In this document: positions 1 to 9,031 of the stretch, one piece after another | How positions within the stretch are numbered: position 1 is the first letter of the stretch | Layout: every line of letters starts with the position of its first letter | Made by a program: the position numbers and the translations under genes | Notes under the pieces: model-generated | Told to the model about the DNA's origin: nothing | The model's database searches: none | The model's input: only the letters and a program-made list of their open reading frames with translations | DNA from: Planctomycetota bacterium | GTDB lineage: Bacteria > Planctomycetota > Planctomycetia > Pirellulales > Pirellulaceae | Direction of reading: 5' to 3' | Length of the DNA: 37,772 bases | NCBI GenBank assembly: GCA_026692865.1 | Contig: JAPLNI010000018.1 | Span: forward strand, 1 to 37,772

Positions 1-160
1 ACTGAGTCACTCGCAGCGAAGGCGCAACGGCGCGATCGAAAAACTGCAACTGACACCGGGGTCCTAATGTGTTCCGAGCTCGTCAAGAATCCAGTGAAAA
101 CGGAACTAACGAATCGCCAAGCAACTAGAAGAAAATGAGAACTGCCGCGCTAGCGGCTTA

Positions 161-251
161 CTTGAACAAACCATTGCACCGAAGCCGCACACGCAGGTGC
201 TTGATTAATCAACGTTCACTTGGTGCGGCTCGGTGAATGGCAGCGTTATGC
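161..251 (+). other. attC-like integron recombination site
   Basis: Two imperfect arms can pair: CACCGAAGCCGCAC at 177-190 and GTGCGGCTCGGTG at 223-235. CCATT beside the left arm matches AATGG beside the right. One arm carries unpaired extra bases, as attC bottom-strand hairpins do. The site ends in GTTATGC (245-251), close to the GTTRRRY core; the left end (TTGAAC) is a poorer inverse core. An ORF begins immediately after, as in a gene cassette. The call rests on structure alone; no integrase gene is in the window. Confidence 0.5.
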
Positions 252-283
252 CGCACACAACTTCAACGCAAACCGAGGACACT

Positions 284-718
284 ATGACAAAACGACTCTA
301 TGTGCTTACCGTCGCAACACTTCTGCTCTTGGTTCCCACAATCGCAATTCGATCACTTGGTCTCGCGGCAATTCTTGACGCCCCAAATGACGATATTACA
401 ATTCATTACGGCAATGCTGCATCTGCGGGATATGGGTTTCGCGACTCAGACACTGGAGTCACCATCGTAACGATGCCAGCTAAAAGCGCTTTGCACACTG
501 AAATCGTCCTATCCATGGCAACGTCGATCACCGATGAACGCTCTGTGAAAGATTTCAAAATCGTCGCGAAAACACGAAATGGGCGGGAACTCAATCCCGC
601 AGAACCCCAAGGCGTTTCCGGATCGGGAATTCATCATAAAGTCATTACCTTTATCTGCAAATTCCCGGCACGTGGTGAAGATATCGAGAATATCGTCATT
701 CATCCGGTCGCAAAGTAA
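284..718 (+). CDS. Small membrane-anchored hypothetical protein, probable cassette gene
   Basis: I do not recognise the family. An upstream in-frame ATG at 233 lies inside the attC-like hairpin, so I prefer the ATG at 284, which has GAGG just upstream and gives 144 residues. The N-terminus is basic then hydrophobic (LYVLTVATLLLLVPTIAI), a signal anchor or uncleaved signal peptide. The rest is a small, probably exported beta-rich domain without cysteine pairs or catalytic motifs I can name. The gene lies between a GTTATGC core and an inverted GCATAAC 44 bases after its stop, the layout of an integron cassette. Cassette genes are often orphan ORFs, which fits the lack of recognisable relatives. 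Confidence 0.55.
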   Translation: MTKRLYVLTVATLLLLVPTIAIRSLGLAAILDAPNDDITIHYGNAASAGYGFRDSDTGVTIVTMPAKSALHTEIVLSMATSITDERSVKDFKIVAKTRNGRELNPAEPQGVSGSGIHHKVITFICKFPARGEDIENIVIHPVAK

Positions 719-761
719 AACTAGCTCGATCTTCCAGAATCAATTCCGAATACCAAAGGCG

Positions 762-785
762 GCATAACAAATCTAGGATTAGATT
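762..785 (+). other. Truncated attC left half (GCATAAC inverse core)
   Basis: GCATAAC at 762-768 is the exact reverse complement of the GTTATGC core at 245-251 and is followed by AAAT, as at the start of an attC. No matching right half is visible in the next 150 bases, so the site would be truncated or decayed, possibly the end of a cassette array. A seven-base match is weak alone; its position just after the cassette ORF is the main support. Confidence 0.3.
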
Positions 786-937
786 CTGCGTTGCCGAAGG
801 GGATGAGAGTGGTGGCGGAGCAGGGATCGGTGGAAGATCGAGTACCGCTATCACTCGTCTCATAAACAGACCTGAGGCTTGAGTAGTGAGGCTTGAGGAA
901 GAGATCGGTTGATTCATCAATGATCTAATATTTATTG

Positions 938-1738
938 CTAAGAAGTGGGGTATGTTGGATCGGGATGTTGAAATCGGATTCTTTGCGATGGGCATAGTCC
1001 ACACTGTGGGATCGGGCCAGTTGCGATGAACTCTTGAATCTCTGCATCGGTGGCATCGGGCGAGCAAGCATGATAGTTTCGGAAGAGTTGCCACTGGGGG
1101 ATGTCTTCAAGCCGCAGTCGCTTTTCTAACAAGGCATAGAACGTTAAGGCAGGGCATTTCCATAGTCGACTTTGATAGAGCTGCGTGCAGGTCTTTTGCA
1201 TACAGATTTTGAATGCAGCATCGGGCTTGGAATCAAACGGCATCGGTTTGCTATCGACCATGTTGTACTGCTTCATCCAGCCTCGGTGAGATTGGCGGAT
1301 CTTGATTTCTAATTTCGGGTGATCTGATCGCCAGTGCCCGATGAGTTGCTGGACCTTAGCGAATTCCTCCATGTAAGCTGGCTCGGTTCCGTGCTGCGAG
1401 ATTTCGAGTCTACAGTTAGTTTCCTCCAGGGTTTGAGGGAGGTCTGGATGCCGATGTAGGAAGAAGCCGTTGCTGACAAGCATCAACTCAGAGCTTGGCC
1501 AGTGCTCGCGAGCAATTCGCACGTGTTCAACGAGTCGTGGATTCAACGCGGGCTCGCCACCTAGTAGTGCAAACCGCATTGGGCGCAAACGGTGCGACCA
1601 CGTTGCGAATTCGGCGCTGGCTTGCTCGGGTGTCGGCATTGAACCGGCAAGATGGAAGTTCGAGTAGTGTGAACACTGCTGACACGATAGATTGCAACCG
1701 TGAGCCACATGATATTCCAAGGCAGGGATTTCAATCAT
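938..1738 (-). CDS. Radical SAM protein with C-terminal auxiliary cysteines
   Basis: The N-terminus carries CNLSCQQC, a CxxxCxxC motif that binds the SAM-reducing [4Fe-4S] cluster, followed by LLGGEPALNP, the usual GGEP SAM-binding strand. Further cysteines follow (ICMQKTC, WKCPAL, CGLCPS), resembling SPASM/twitch auxiliary clusters. The product is 266 aa. I use the ATG at 1738 rather than 1744: AAAGGTGG lies seven bases upstream, and the ATG overlaps the preceding glycosyltransferase stop as ATGA. It is the last gene of a minus-strand operon with two glycosyltransferases. A role in modifying a sugar, lipid or peptide in that pathway is plausible; the substrate is unknown. Confidence 0.8.
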   Translation of the reverse strand: MIEIPALEYHVAHGCNLSCQQCSHYSNFHLAGSMPTPEQASAEFATWSHRLRPMRFALLGGEPALNPRLVEHVRIAREHWPSSELMLVSNGFFLHRHPDLPQTLEETNCRLEISQHGTEPAYMEEFAKVQQLIGHWRSDHPKLEIKIRQSHRGWMKQYNMVDSKPMPFDSKPDAAFKICMQKTCTQLYQSRLWKCPALTFYALLEKRLRLEDIPQWQLFRNYHACSPDATDAEIQEFIATGPIPQCGLCPSQRIRFQHPDPTYPTS

Positions 1739-2463
1739 CGCCATACCACCTTTCGTAGATTGTGTTTCCGCAAAGCTTGTTTTAGAAAGACGGGCCGATG
1801 CCGCTTGTACTCTGGCGGATCGACGTGGATGTGCGGAAAGACATGGTCCATTGCCACGCCGACCTTGACGCCGGCGACCTTGGCTCGCCAGAAGAAATCC
1901 CAGTGCTCGTCCACTTTGAGATCTTCATCCCAGCGAATCGCTTGCAAGACATCGCGATAGGCTACGAAGCAATTACAAACGAATGCACACTCGGCAATAT
2001 CACCAATGCGTCGATATTCACCGCGTGGGATATGAAGTACTCCACCGGCGGAAGTGAGCAGTCGTGGCGTTCCGTCTGCATGCGCTCGATGCGGTTGCTT
2101 ACTGAGAGTTGCCAATAGATCGAGGCGACTTGATTTGAACTTGCCAACGAGATCTTTTAACCGAGTCTGTGGGCCGACTACGTGGTCATCATCCGAAAAG
2201 ATCACAAGGCGAGTTTGGGCCGCCTCCACAAGACGGTTGCGACCAGCCGATAAACCGATGTCGTATTCGGTCTCGATCAGCCGATCGACCATTGCCGCTT
2301 CATCAGGGCAGGATTGGGAGAATCTTGAGTCTGGCCGGCCATCATCGAGGACGTAGATCAGAGGACGATCCTCTCCACAATGTTCGTAGATGCTACGCAC
2401 CAGAGTGGCGCAGCATTGTGGACGATGAATGGTCTTGATACAGAATGTAACGCGATCACGCAT
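1735..2463 (-). CDS. GT-A glycosyltransferase, GT2/GT12-like (second copy)
   Basis: The 242-aa product starts TFCIKTIHRP and carries VLDDG, GLSAGRNRLVEAA, a DDDH metal/nucleotide-sugar motif, then RWDEDLKVDEHWDFFWR. The order (KT..RP, DDG, GxSxGRN, DDD, WDE.LK..EH.DFF) recalls the beta-1,4-GalNAc transferase (GT12) fold as well as generic GT2. An in-frame extension to 2574 lies entirely inside the upstream gene, so I start at the ATG at 2463, which has a strong GGAGGAGG site. It overlaps the upstream paralogue by eight bases and the radical SAM gene by four. No membrane segment, so probably cytosolic. Acceptor unknown. Confidence 0.8.
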   Translation of the reverse strand: MRDRVTFCIKTIHRPQCCATLVRSIYEHCGEDRPLIYVLDDGRPDSRFSQSCPDEAAMVDRLIETEYDIGLSAGRNRLVEAAQTRLVIFSDDDHVVGPQTRLKDLVGKFKSSRLDLLATLSKQPHRAHADGTPRLLTSAGGVLHIPRGEYRRIGDIAECAFVCNCFVAYRDVLQAIRWDEDLKVDEHWDFFWRAKVAGVKVGVAMDHVFPHIHVDPPEYKRHRPVFLKQALRKHNLRKVVWR

Positions 2464-3211
2464 GGATGATTCCTCCTCCGGGATAACGCAATGAATCGAA
2501 GCCGTGTTTGCGGAGTCCCATTCGGCGGAACTTCGGTCGGGCTCGCAGAGCGCCATAGGGCTTGGCTGCCACATGTTCGTGGACGACCGAGCAATCGAGC
2601 GCCACCGCGATTTGCAAGTGTTCGATCAGAGACGCTCGGTAGAAAAACTCCCAGTGCTCGTAGGTCTTGATCTCTTCGTCCCAGCGAATGCGAGCGATTG
2701 TTTCGCGTCGCGCGAGGAACGCGTTGCTGACCATATCGCACCAGCTCGTTTCGCCGATGTGTTTGTGTTCACCGCGATGCATCCATATTCGCGTACCATT
2801 CATCAGGGGACTAAACAGCATGGGCCGGCCACCAGTGCCTTGCCGAACTGCAAGAATGTCCAGCTCGTATTCAATGAAGCGTTGGTAGACTCGATCGAGG
2901 TGTAGATCGGGCGTTACGATCTGATCGTCATCGAGTAGGAAGATGAACTCAGTCTCGGCAGCGTCGATCGCCGTGTTGCGGCCGATCCCAACTCCCACAT
3001 CGTGTTGCTCGAGGTCGATCACTTTGCAGTGCTTGGCTGTCTCGGGATACTTGCGGGAGAACCAGTATTCTGGCAAGCCATCATCGACGACCACAATCTT
3101 GGGATCGCCGAACTCCTTTCGAAGCGACTGGACGAGCCGATGACAGGCCCAAGGCCGATGGATCGTCTTGATACAGAAGGTTATGTCTTGAATCGGTATA
3201 GTTGCTTCCAT
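2456..3211 (-). CDS. GT-A glycosyltransferase, GT2/GT12-like (first copy)
   Basis: This 251-aa protein is a tandem paralogue of its downstream neighbour: TFCIKTIHRP at the start, VVVDDG, VGVGIGRNTAIDAAET, FLLDDDQ (the DxD-type motif), and RWDEEIKTYEHWEFFYR near the C-terminus. The start at 3211 has GGGGAGGTGG upstream. It heads a tightly overlapping three-gene operon, so the enzymes probably act in sequence on one glycan. No signal peptide or membrane helix. Duplication and divergence suggests two related sugars or positions. Sugar specificity cannot be read from sequence. Confidence 0.8.
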   Translation of the reverse strand: MEATIPIQDITFCIKTIHRPWACHRLVQSLRKEFGDPKIVVVDDGLPEYWFSRKYPETAKHCKVIDLEQHDVGVGIGRNTAIDAAETEFIFLLDDDQIVTPDLHLDRVYQRFIEYELDILAVRQGTGGRPMLFSPLMNGTRIWMHRGEHKHIGETSWCDMVSNAFLARRETIARIRWDEEIKTYEHWEFFYRASLIEHLQIAVALDCSVVHEHVAAKPYGALRARPKFRRMGLRKHGFDSLRYPGGGIIHA

Positions 3212-3605
3212 GTTTCACCACCTCCCCGGATCGACCCTGATATCGAACCTTCTTTGGGAAGTCGATTTACGAAACGCAGTAAAATATTGGCTTTTCAGAG
3301 TTCGAGACCGGATCGATTGGTCGTTCTGAGTGTGCCGCGTTACGGAAAATCTGCTTAACAGACAGGACTTTCGCTGCGCGCACTTTTAGCCCTTTCAACT
3401 TTCCGCGACTTGCACCTAAGTGCTTACACAAATGTCGTTAACGACGTTTGGGTTGCAACGGTGCCCCGCATCGGTCTCGAATATCAGTGACAAGCCACTT
3501 AATAGATCCGATATAGCAGTTCCCTCGGTGCATCCCGATCGTCGAGCGATTGCAAAGCAAAGTGGGTTACCTAGCGAGAGTCTTCGAACTATTCTCAACC
3601 AGTTA

Positions 3606-3824
3606 TCCGGGGTGGTGTTCTGTTCGCAGTACAGAGATCATTATCATGCCGAAAGACCTCACCAGGGTTAAGATAACCAATTGATCGAAAGAGGTTTGCC
3701 ACCGAAGAAGCGAAAGATATCAAGCAAGTTAAGAACTGGATCGAAAATGATTCGCATGAGCGACATTCATTGCCACGAACGACTTGGTGGATTACTCAAG
3801 AGTTACCCACGCAGGGCAGCCTAA
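3606..3824 (+). pseudogene. C-terminal remnant of an integrase-type transposase
   Basis: The frame reads QYRDHYHAERPHQG, then a TAA at 3669-3671, then continues to [17 protein letters not shown] and a final stop at 3822-3824. The intact transposase at 30956-32059 has [13 protein letters not shown] and [17 protein letters not shown] at the same places. This is therefore the last roughly 70 codons of a relative, with a nonsense codon in the middle and no DDE core upstream. It shows that related elements have visited this region before. Confidence 0.75.
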
Positions 3825-4054
3825 TTCGAATCGTCTTCTCTCCGATCGACTTTATCGAGAACACCCGCTCGCGGTCCACGCTCACAGCGACGACATAGAC
3901 CTTTATGCGGGTTTGAATGCATCGTTGATACGATTCTTTCGATCGCACACCAGCTCGATCGCCTTTAATCGTCCTCTTTGATCTTGTCGTTTACAGTGAT
4001 TCTCGAAGCGAATATTGTCGGAGCGCAGTTTTTGCACAGGGCGCCCCTGAGTGA

Positions 4055-4124
4055 GCGCTAGCTCCGGGTTCCCCCCGTATTCCTTCCGTCAACTCGATCG
4101 CCTCGCGTCACCCGTGGCTAGCGC
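4055..4124. repeat. Palindromic repeat with GCGCTAGC arms
   Basis: GCGCTAGC at 4055-4062 and GCTAGCGC at 4117-4124 are perfect reverse complements. The same core builds the longer palindromes at 23097-23163 and 28796-28847, so this is one member of a dispersed REP-like family. The arms here are shorter, suggesting decay. Confidence 0.5.
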
Positions 4125-4302
4125 CATCGGCTCAGATTTTATCAGCCCAGCCTACGATTTGGGTGTTAGAAATGAAGGGTTGACACTTTGCTTTGCCATA
4201 TCAAAACGCTTCGCATTTGTTCGGCAGGTAACGGGCTATTATTCAATAGTCCCGATATGACCGGCAGCGGAAAGGGTGATTGATATCCACATTCGCTACC
4301 TA

Positions 4303-7300
4303 TTATACCGAGGTGTTGTTAGGCTTTGCAGACGCTCTTGCCATTTCAAGAATACTTATAAGTCCTTCAACTGATCTTTGAATATACCTCTGTTGCAAAT
4401 CAGAGTCGATCTTAGGGGACTTCACATCTGCCTCTAGCTGGGCTGCGGCGTCACTGATCGCAGGAAAACCATAGCCGCCACCAGAGCCTTTGAGCTGATG
4501 TGCGATTCTTCCAAGTTCCTCGAAGCAACGCTCTTCGAGTGTTTGCTTGATCCGAGTAACCGTTCCTGGAAAGGACTCAACATATTCGGTGACAAGCTCC
4601 GCCATCTCTGGATCGTCCGCATATTCACTGACACAAGTTTTCATATCACTCGATAGGTTCGTGTTTTGCATGTTCGTCCAGTACTCACAAGTAGAAATTA
4701 AAAGGTTTGGATCAATGGGTTTAGTTAAGTGTGCATTGCAACCAGCAGAAAGGCATTTTTTTGCATCGGTATTCATCGCGTGTGCCGTCAGTGCGAGCAT
4801 CGGAATCTTACATCCTTTTGATCGCAACAATTGAGTCGATGTCAGTCCGTCCATCTCAGGCATTTGAATGTCGGAAAGGATCAGATCAAACGGTAAAGGA
4901 TCCGTCAAAGGTCCGTCCAGTGTGCCGTCGGACGTCATCAATTGCACCGCTATCTTTCCATTGTCGGCAAATTGAACGATTGCACCAGCTTTGCGGAGGT
5001 AAAAGGATATCAAACGCTGATTATCAACGCCATCTTCTGCAAGTAAGACTCGAATTCCAGCCAAAATGCGTCGGTTCGGATCCGCGGCAATAGAGAAGTT
5101 TAAACTTGCACGAGGTGGCAGTTGAATAGCGTCCCGAGGAAACTCAAGCATCGGTGTTCCGTCCGCGACATTCGCCTTGATCCTTGCAGTAAACTTACTC
5201 CCCTTCCCTTCTTCCGAGGCCACTGTCAGGCCACCACCCAGCAATTCGGATAGTTTCCTACTTATCCGTAACCCAAGTCCGCTCCCACCAAAGTTTCGCG
5301 TCGTCGAGGCATCTGCTTGTTCGAAGTTACCGAACAGTCGGCCGAGTGGTTCTGGTTTGATTCCAATTCCTGTGTCGACAACCGAAAGAGCGATTTCATT
5401 ATCATTGTCGTCTGCCATGCCGACCTCGATAGTTACCCCACCACTAGCGGTAAACTTAATTGCGTTGCCGACCAGGTTATCGAGAATTTGCCGAAGCCGA
5501 GTCGGATCGCTTTGAATGGTTTTGGGAATCGATGTCAGAAAGTTTGCTTCGAGCTTAAGCCCTTTTGCGTCGGCCTTGGAATGCATCAATGACAATACAT
5601 CATTCACGATTTTGATCAGGTCCGTATCAATCTGTTCAACAATCATCTTCTCCGCTTCGATTTTTGAGAGATCGAGGATGTCGTTTATGATCGAGATTAG
5701 ATGCTCCCCATTGCGTTTTATGGTATTCACATATTCGAATTGCTTTGGGAATTGCTTGGGATTGCTTTCCTGGGCCAGGATGTCTGCAAAACCGAGAATG
5801 GCCGTCATCGGCGTTCGGATTTCGTGGCTCATGTTTGCAAGAAATTCACTCTTGGCAAGACTGGCGGATTCCGCTTGCTTTTGGGCGTTTTTAAGGTCCG
5901 TAATGTCAGCCCGCAGTGCGAAATAGCCTCGGACTTTTCCAACGTCGTCGAAGAGAGGAGCAATCGTTGTATCGACCCAATAAAGCGTTCCATTTTTGGC
6001 CCGATTACAAATCTCGCCATGCCAAATAGCACCCCTAGCGACAGTCTTATACATCTCTCGCCACATCAAATCAGAATGTCGGCCAGAGTTCAATATCCGA
6101 TGATTCTGCCCGAGGAGCTCGTCGCGACTGTAACCACTGATACGACAGAAGGCGTCATTGACGTGCGTGATCGTCCCTTTCACATCGGTCTCAGCAACAA
6201 TCGCATGTTGATCGACGATCAATCGGTAAACGTCTAGATAGGCTGTTGTTTTTCGCAAGGAAGCTTCGGCTTCCTCACGAGCTTGCAGGTCGATCTGCAG
6301 CCGATCATTCAAATCTTTTAACTGCAATTCGTTGTGCTTGCGAGCTGTAATGTCGCGGACGGTTGCTTGGAGGACTCGACGACCATCCAGCTCGAGTGAG
6401 CTAAGCAGAACTTCGGCCGGAAACACAGAACCGTCGCGACGTCTATGGAGCCACTCAAAGCGGTTCTCGCCTTCTTGCATCGCAATCTCAACTTGCCGGT
6501 CAGCCTTTTCGCGAGATCGATTACCATCCACTTGAAACTTAGGTGATAAATCATCGGGATGAAGCAAAACGAATTGTGATTTGTTCTCAATCCCAAATAG
6601 TTGCAAGGTTCGTTTGTTGCAGTCAAAGAATCCAGCACTATCTAGAAGCATGATCGCATCGCTTGCACTTTCATAGATAGAGCGAAACTTCGATTGCTCA
6701 TTTGCAAGGTGATTTTCAGCAATCTTTCGTGTGGTAATGTTTTCGTGCGCAACGATGACAAATCGCTCGTCTCCTACCATGAAGCCCGATGCGGACATTT
6801 TGAACCAGCGTTGCACGCCGCTACCATGACACGGGTACTCTAGATCAAAGTATTCTCGATTGCCGGATATGACACTACGAATTCCGCCCGCTGCGTCTTC
6901 TGCTTCTTCGCTAAATTTCCCAGTTGATTGATCGGTGATTTTGAGATAACTAGAGCCGATTCCAAAATTCGCAGCATCCAAATGATTGTCTCGGGCAAAG
7001 TCTTTCCACAGAGCGTTTACATCGATGACGGTTCCTTTGGAATCCAAGATTGCGATATGGGAGGTGAGTGCTCCGATCGCACCGCTGAGGAACTGCTGAG
7101 ATTCTTTCATGGCACGCTCCGCGTCTTTGCGGGCCGAAACATCGGTTTCGATCGCCATGAAACCATTGTGTTTACCGGCACGGTTCAAAGTCGGCTCGAT
7201 CAGTAACTCAATCCAATAAACGGTTCCATCCTTCGATCGGTTTTGAATTTCTCCCTTGTAGGTTTTTCTTGCATTGAGCGTTTCACGGATCGCTTCAATC

Positions 7301-8421
7301 GTTTGTCGGTCGGATCCCTCGAATTGAAGCAATGCTCCTGGAGACTTTCCAATGACCTCTTCGAGCGTATATCCAGTCGTTTTTGTAAATCCGTCATTAA
7401 CCCAAGTAATTTTGCGATGAATGTCTGTGATGATGACGGCGTTACTGGTTCCCTTGACGACCATCGCCAAACGGTTCAGTTTCTCTCTTAGTTCTTGACC
7501 GACCAAAAGCTGCCTTTTCAATCGCCGAACGACCGGTTCAACAACCAAACACAGGATGATGCCGAGCAATTGAGTCTTAAGACCAAGTCGGCTATACGAA
7601 TCACTGGTAGATTGGCTAAGTCGATGCTTGCAATCATCACTCAACGCCAAAATCAGCTTGTCCACATCCTGAAGCAAGGGACCAAACGCCGCTAGCAGAC
7701 CTGGCGGATTAATCGGTGCAACCTCAAGCTGATCGTCTACAGCAATAATCGTCGCAGCTTTGTCCGCGATCCCTTTCAGTCCACGATCGATTTCGATCAA
7801 TTGTTTTTTCAAGTCCTGAACATTACCGCTATCTCGAAGGAGACTCGCGAGGTTCTCAAGACGCTTATGGTCCAGTCTCAGGGCAATCAATACTTGATGG
7901 ATTTGCTGATGCGTAAAGAATTTGTCGCGATATTCATTCATATCTCTCAATGACAACGCGGTGCTGAGCGTTCGGATTTTTGTCCGTTCATCGCTCGCAA
8001 ATCGAAGCATGTCAAATTGCAAGCTATTTTCTCTAGCGACACTTGTTTCGGAAAGTGTACTGGCTAGTCCTACCGCCCCAACGGTTAAACAGGGTAAGAG
8101 AATTGAAATTCCGAAATGCCTGCTTAAGGATTCGATTTCGCCAGTCTCTTCATCGTTGCGTATTGCATCGATTCGCTGACTGAATCGATCAATGATATAG
8201 AAGGCCGCAACTATTAGTATAAAAATGACGGGCCTCGCAACTGTTGCCCAGCCATGACCGAAGGCTCTTTCGACGTGTTCGCCTAGGGCCGAACAAAACT
8301 GATATGCGAATGACGCAACTAGCCCATAAGAGAATATCTGGAACCAACGATTTCGGCGAGTTACCGACGACGGGTTTGGCTCAGAGGGTGAGGACGGATT
8401 ACGCGAGATAACTTCGGTCAT
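4303..8421 (-). CDS. Membrane-bound hybrid histidine kinase: four PAS, HisKA, HATPase, receiver, Hpt
   Basis: The 1372-aa product has hydrophobic helices near residues 30-50, 60-80 and 105-125, then a long helical sensory region (about 127-280) and another helix near 285-300. Four PAS-like domains follow at roughly 312-430, 445-560, 570-690 and 725-850; the first contains VIITD..ITWVN and GYTLEEVIG. The HisKA box is FLANMSHEIRTPM (His866), then an HATPase with DTGIGI and GGSGLGL, a receiver with SDIQMPEMDG (Asp1184), and an Hpt with AHQLKG (His1308). It therefore carries a complete internal phosphorelay. The start is the ATG at 8421; the TTG at 8424 is less likely. Input signal and partner are unknown; the receivers at 9032 and 9796 are candidates. 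Confidence 0.92.
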   Translation of the reverse strand: MTEVISRNPSSPSEPNPSSVTRRNRWFQIFSYGLVASFAYQFCSALGEHVERAFGHGWATVARPVIFILIVAAFYIIDRFSQRIDAIRNDEETGEIESLSRHFGISILLPCLTVGAVGLASTLSETSVARENSLQFDMLRFASDERTKIRTLSTALSLRDMNEYRDKFFTHQQIHQVLIALRLDHKRLENLASLLRDSGNVQDLKKQLIEIDRGLKGIADKAATIIAVDDQLEVAPINPPGLLAAFGPLLQDVDKLILALSDDCKHRLSQSTSDSYSRLGLKTQLLGIILCLVVEPVVRRLKRQLLVGQELREKLNRLAMVVKGTSNAVIITDIHRKITWVNDGFTKTTGYTLEEVIGKSPGALLQFEGSDRQTIEAIRETLNARKTYKGEIQNRSKDGTVYWIELLIEPTLNRAGKHNGFMAIETDVSARKDAERAMKESQQFLSGAIGALTSHIAILDSKGTVIDVNALWKDFARDNHLDAANFGIGSSYLKITDQSTGKFSEEAEDAAGGIRSVISGNREYFDLEYPCHGSGVQRWFKMSASGFMVGDERFVIVAHENITTRKIAENHLANEQSKFRSIYESASDAIMLLDSAGFFDCNKRTLQLFGIENKSQFVLLHPDDLSPKFQVDGNRSREKADRQVEIAMQEGENRFEWLHRRRDGSVFPAEVLLSSLELDGRRVLQATVRDITARKHNELQLKDLNDRLQIDLQAREEAEASLRKTTAYLDVYRLIVDQHAIVAETDVKGTITHVNDAFCRISGYSRDELLGQNHRILNSGRHSDLMWREMYKTVARGAIWHGEICNRAKNGTLYWVDTTIAPLFDDVGKVRGYFALRADITDLKNAQKQAESASLAKSEFLANMSHEIRTPMTAILGFADILAQESNPKQFPKQFEYVNTIKRNGEHLISIINDILDLSKIEAEKMIVEQIDTDLIKIVNDVLSLMHSKADAKGLKLEANFLTSIPKTIQSDPTRLRQILDNLVGNAIKFTASGGVTIEVGMADDNDNEIALSVVDTGIGIKPEPLGRLFGNFEQADASTTRNFGGSGLGLRISRKLSELLGGGLTVASEEGKGSKFTARIKANVADGTPMLEFPRDAIQLPPRASLNFSIAADPNRRILAGIRVLLAEDGVDNQRLISFYLRKAGAIVQFADNGKIAVQLMTSDGTLDGPLTDPLPFDLILSDIQMPEMDGLTSTQLLRSKGCKIPMLALTAHAMNTDAKKCLSAGCNAHLTKPIDPNLLISTCEYWTNMQNTNLSSDMKTCVSEYADDPEMAELVTEYVESFPGTVTRIKQTLEERCFEELGRIAHQLKGSGGGYGFPAISDAAAQLEADVKSPKIDSDLQQRYIQRSVEGLISILEMARASAKPNNTSV

Positions 8422-9031
8422 CAACGGTTAGCCCTGTTGGGCCTGATTTTTTGGCTAGCGGAATCAACGTATATACGATTATCCGTTGCTGGTTTGATGA
8501 ATCTAATTTCTTCTTAAGGCTAGGATTCAGCTTTCATCATGTCAGAAACAGTGTGTAATAGTTTGTGTCAAGTAATGAACCATTACCTCGACAACATCGA
8601 CTTTTGCAGGTTATTGCACTGCGTAATCTCTTATAAACTTTCGTCCGTATTCGCGTGATGTAGCCGTTCCTTCGTTTCTGATCGGATTACAATCTTTTCG
8701 CCAATCGCAAGGGGTATCTGAAATCCAAAATGATTGCAAGGCGAGCCGCGATCGGATGATTGATCTCGATTGATTTCGCCTAAAAACAGTGGCTTACGGA
8801 ATGCCGAATAGGGGATTCCCTTACCCAATATAATGGCCCAAAAAGTACTAAAAAACCCTTGATAGCGACGATAGGCAAACAGACAAGCGAAACGAGGTTG
8901 TAAAAATCGCGTGCGGGCTAGATTCCCCATGTCTCGATATCATTTCCTCGGATCCATGCCACTTAAGCCACAGGAAACAATGCTTTCTGAAACTGGTATT
9001 TGAACAAACTTGAATCGAATGAGTATCGAAT
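8422..9031. other. Intergenic region between divergent kinase and regulator
   Basis: About 610 bases separate the start of the hybrid kinase (minus) from the start of the LuxR-type regulator (plus). It should hold both promoters. A 99-codon minus-strand frame at 8631-8930 has no recognisable motif and I do not call it. I see no clear hairpin or operator. Confidence 0.4.

Larger units (their letters stand above)
3212..4302. other. Gene-poor spacer with decayed mobile-element DNA
   Basis: About 1.1 kb without a convincing intact gene. It holds a transposase C-terminal remnant (3606-3824) and a GCTAGC palindrome (4055-4124). The rest, including 3830-4040 and 4140-4300, shows short ORFs only and nothing I recognise. 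Confidence 0.6.

Noticed and set aside
4178-4210. TTGACA as a promoter on the plus strand
   Set aside because: No plus-strand gene follows and no good -10 is spaced correctly.
8631-8930. 99-codon minus-strand frame in the kinase/regulator spacer
   Set aside because: No recognisable motif or ribosome site, and composition looks like chance.
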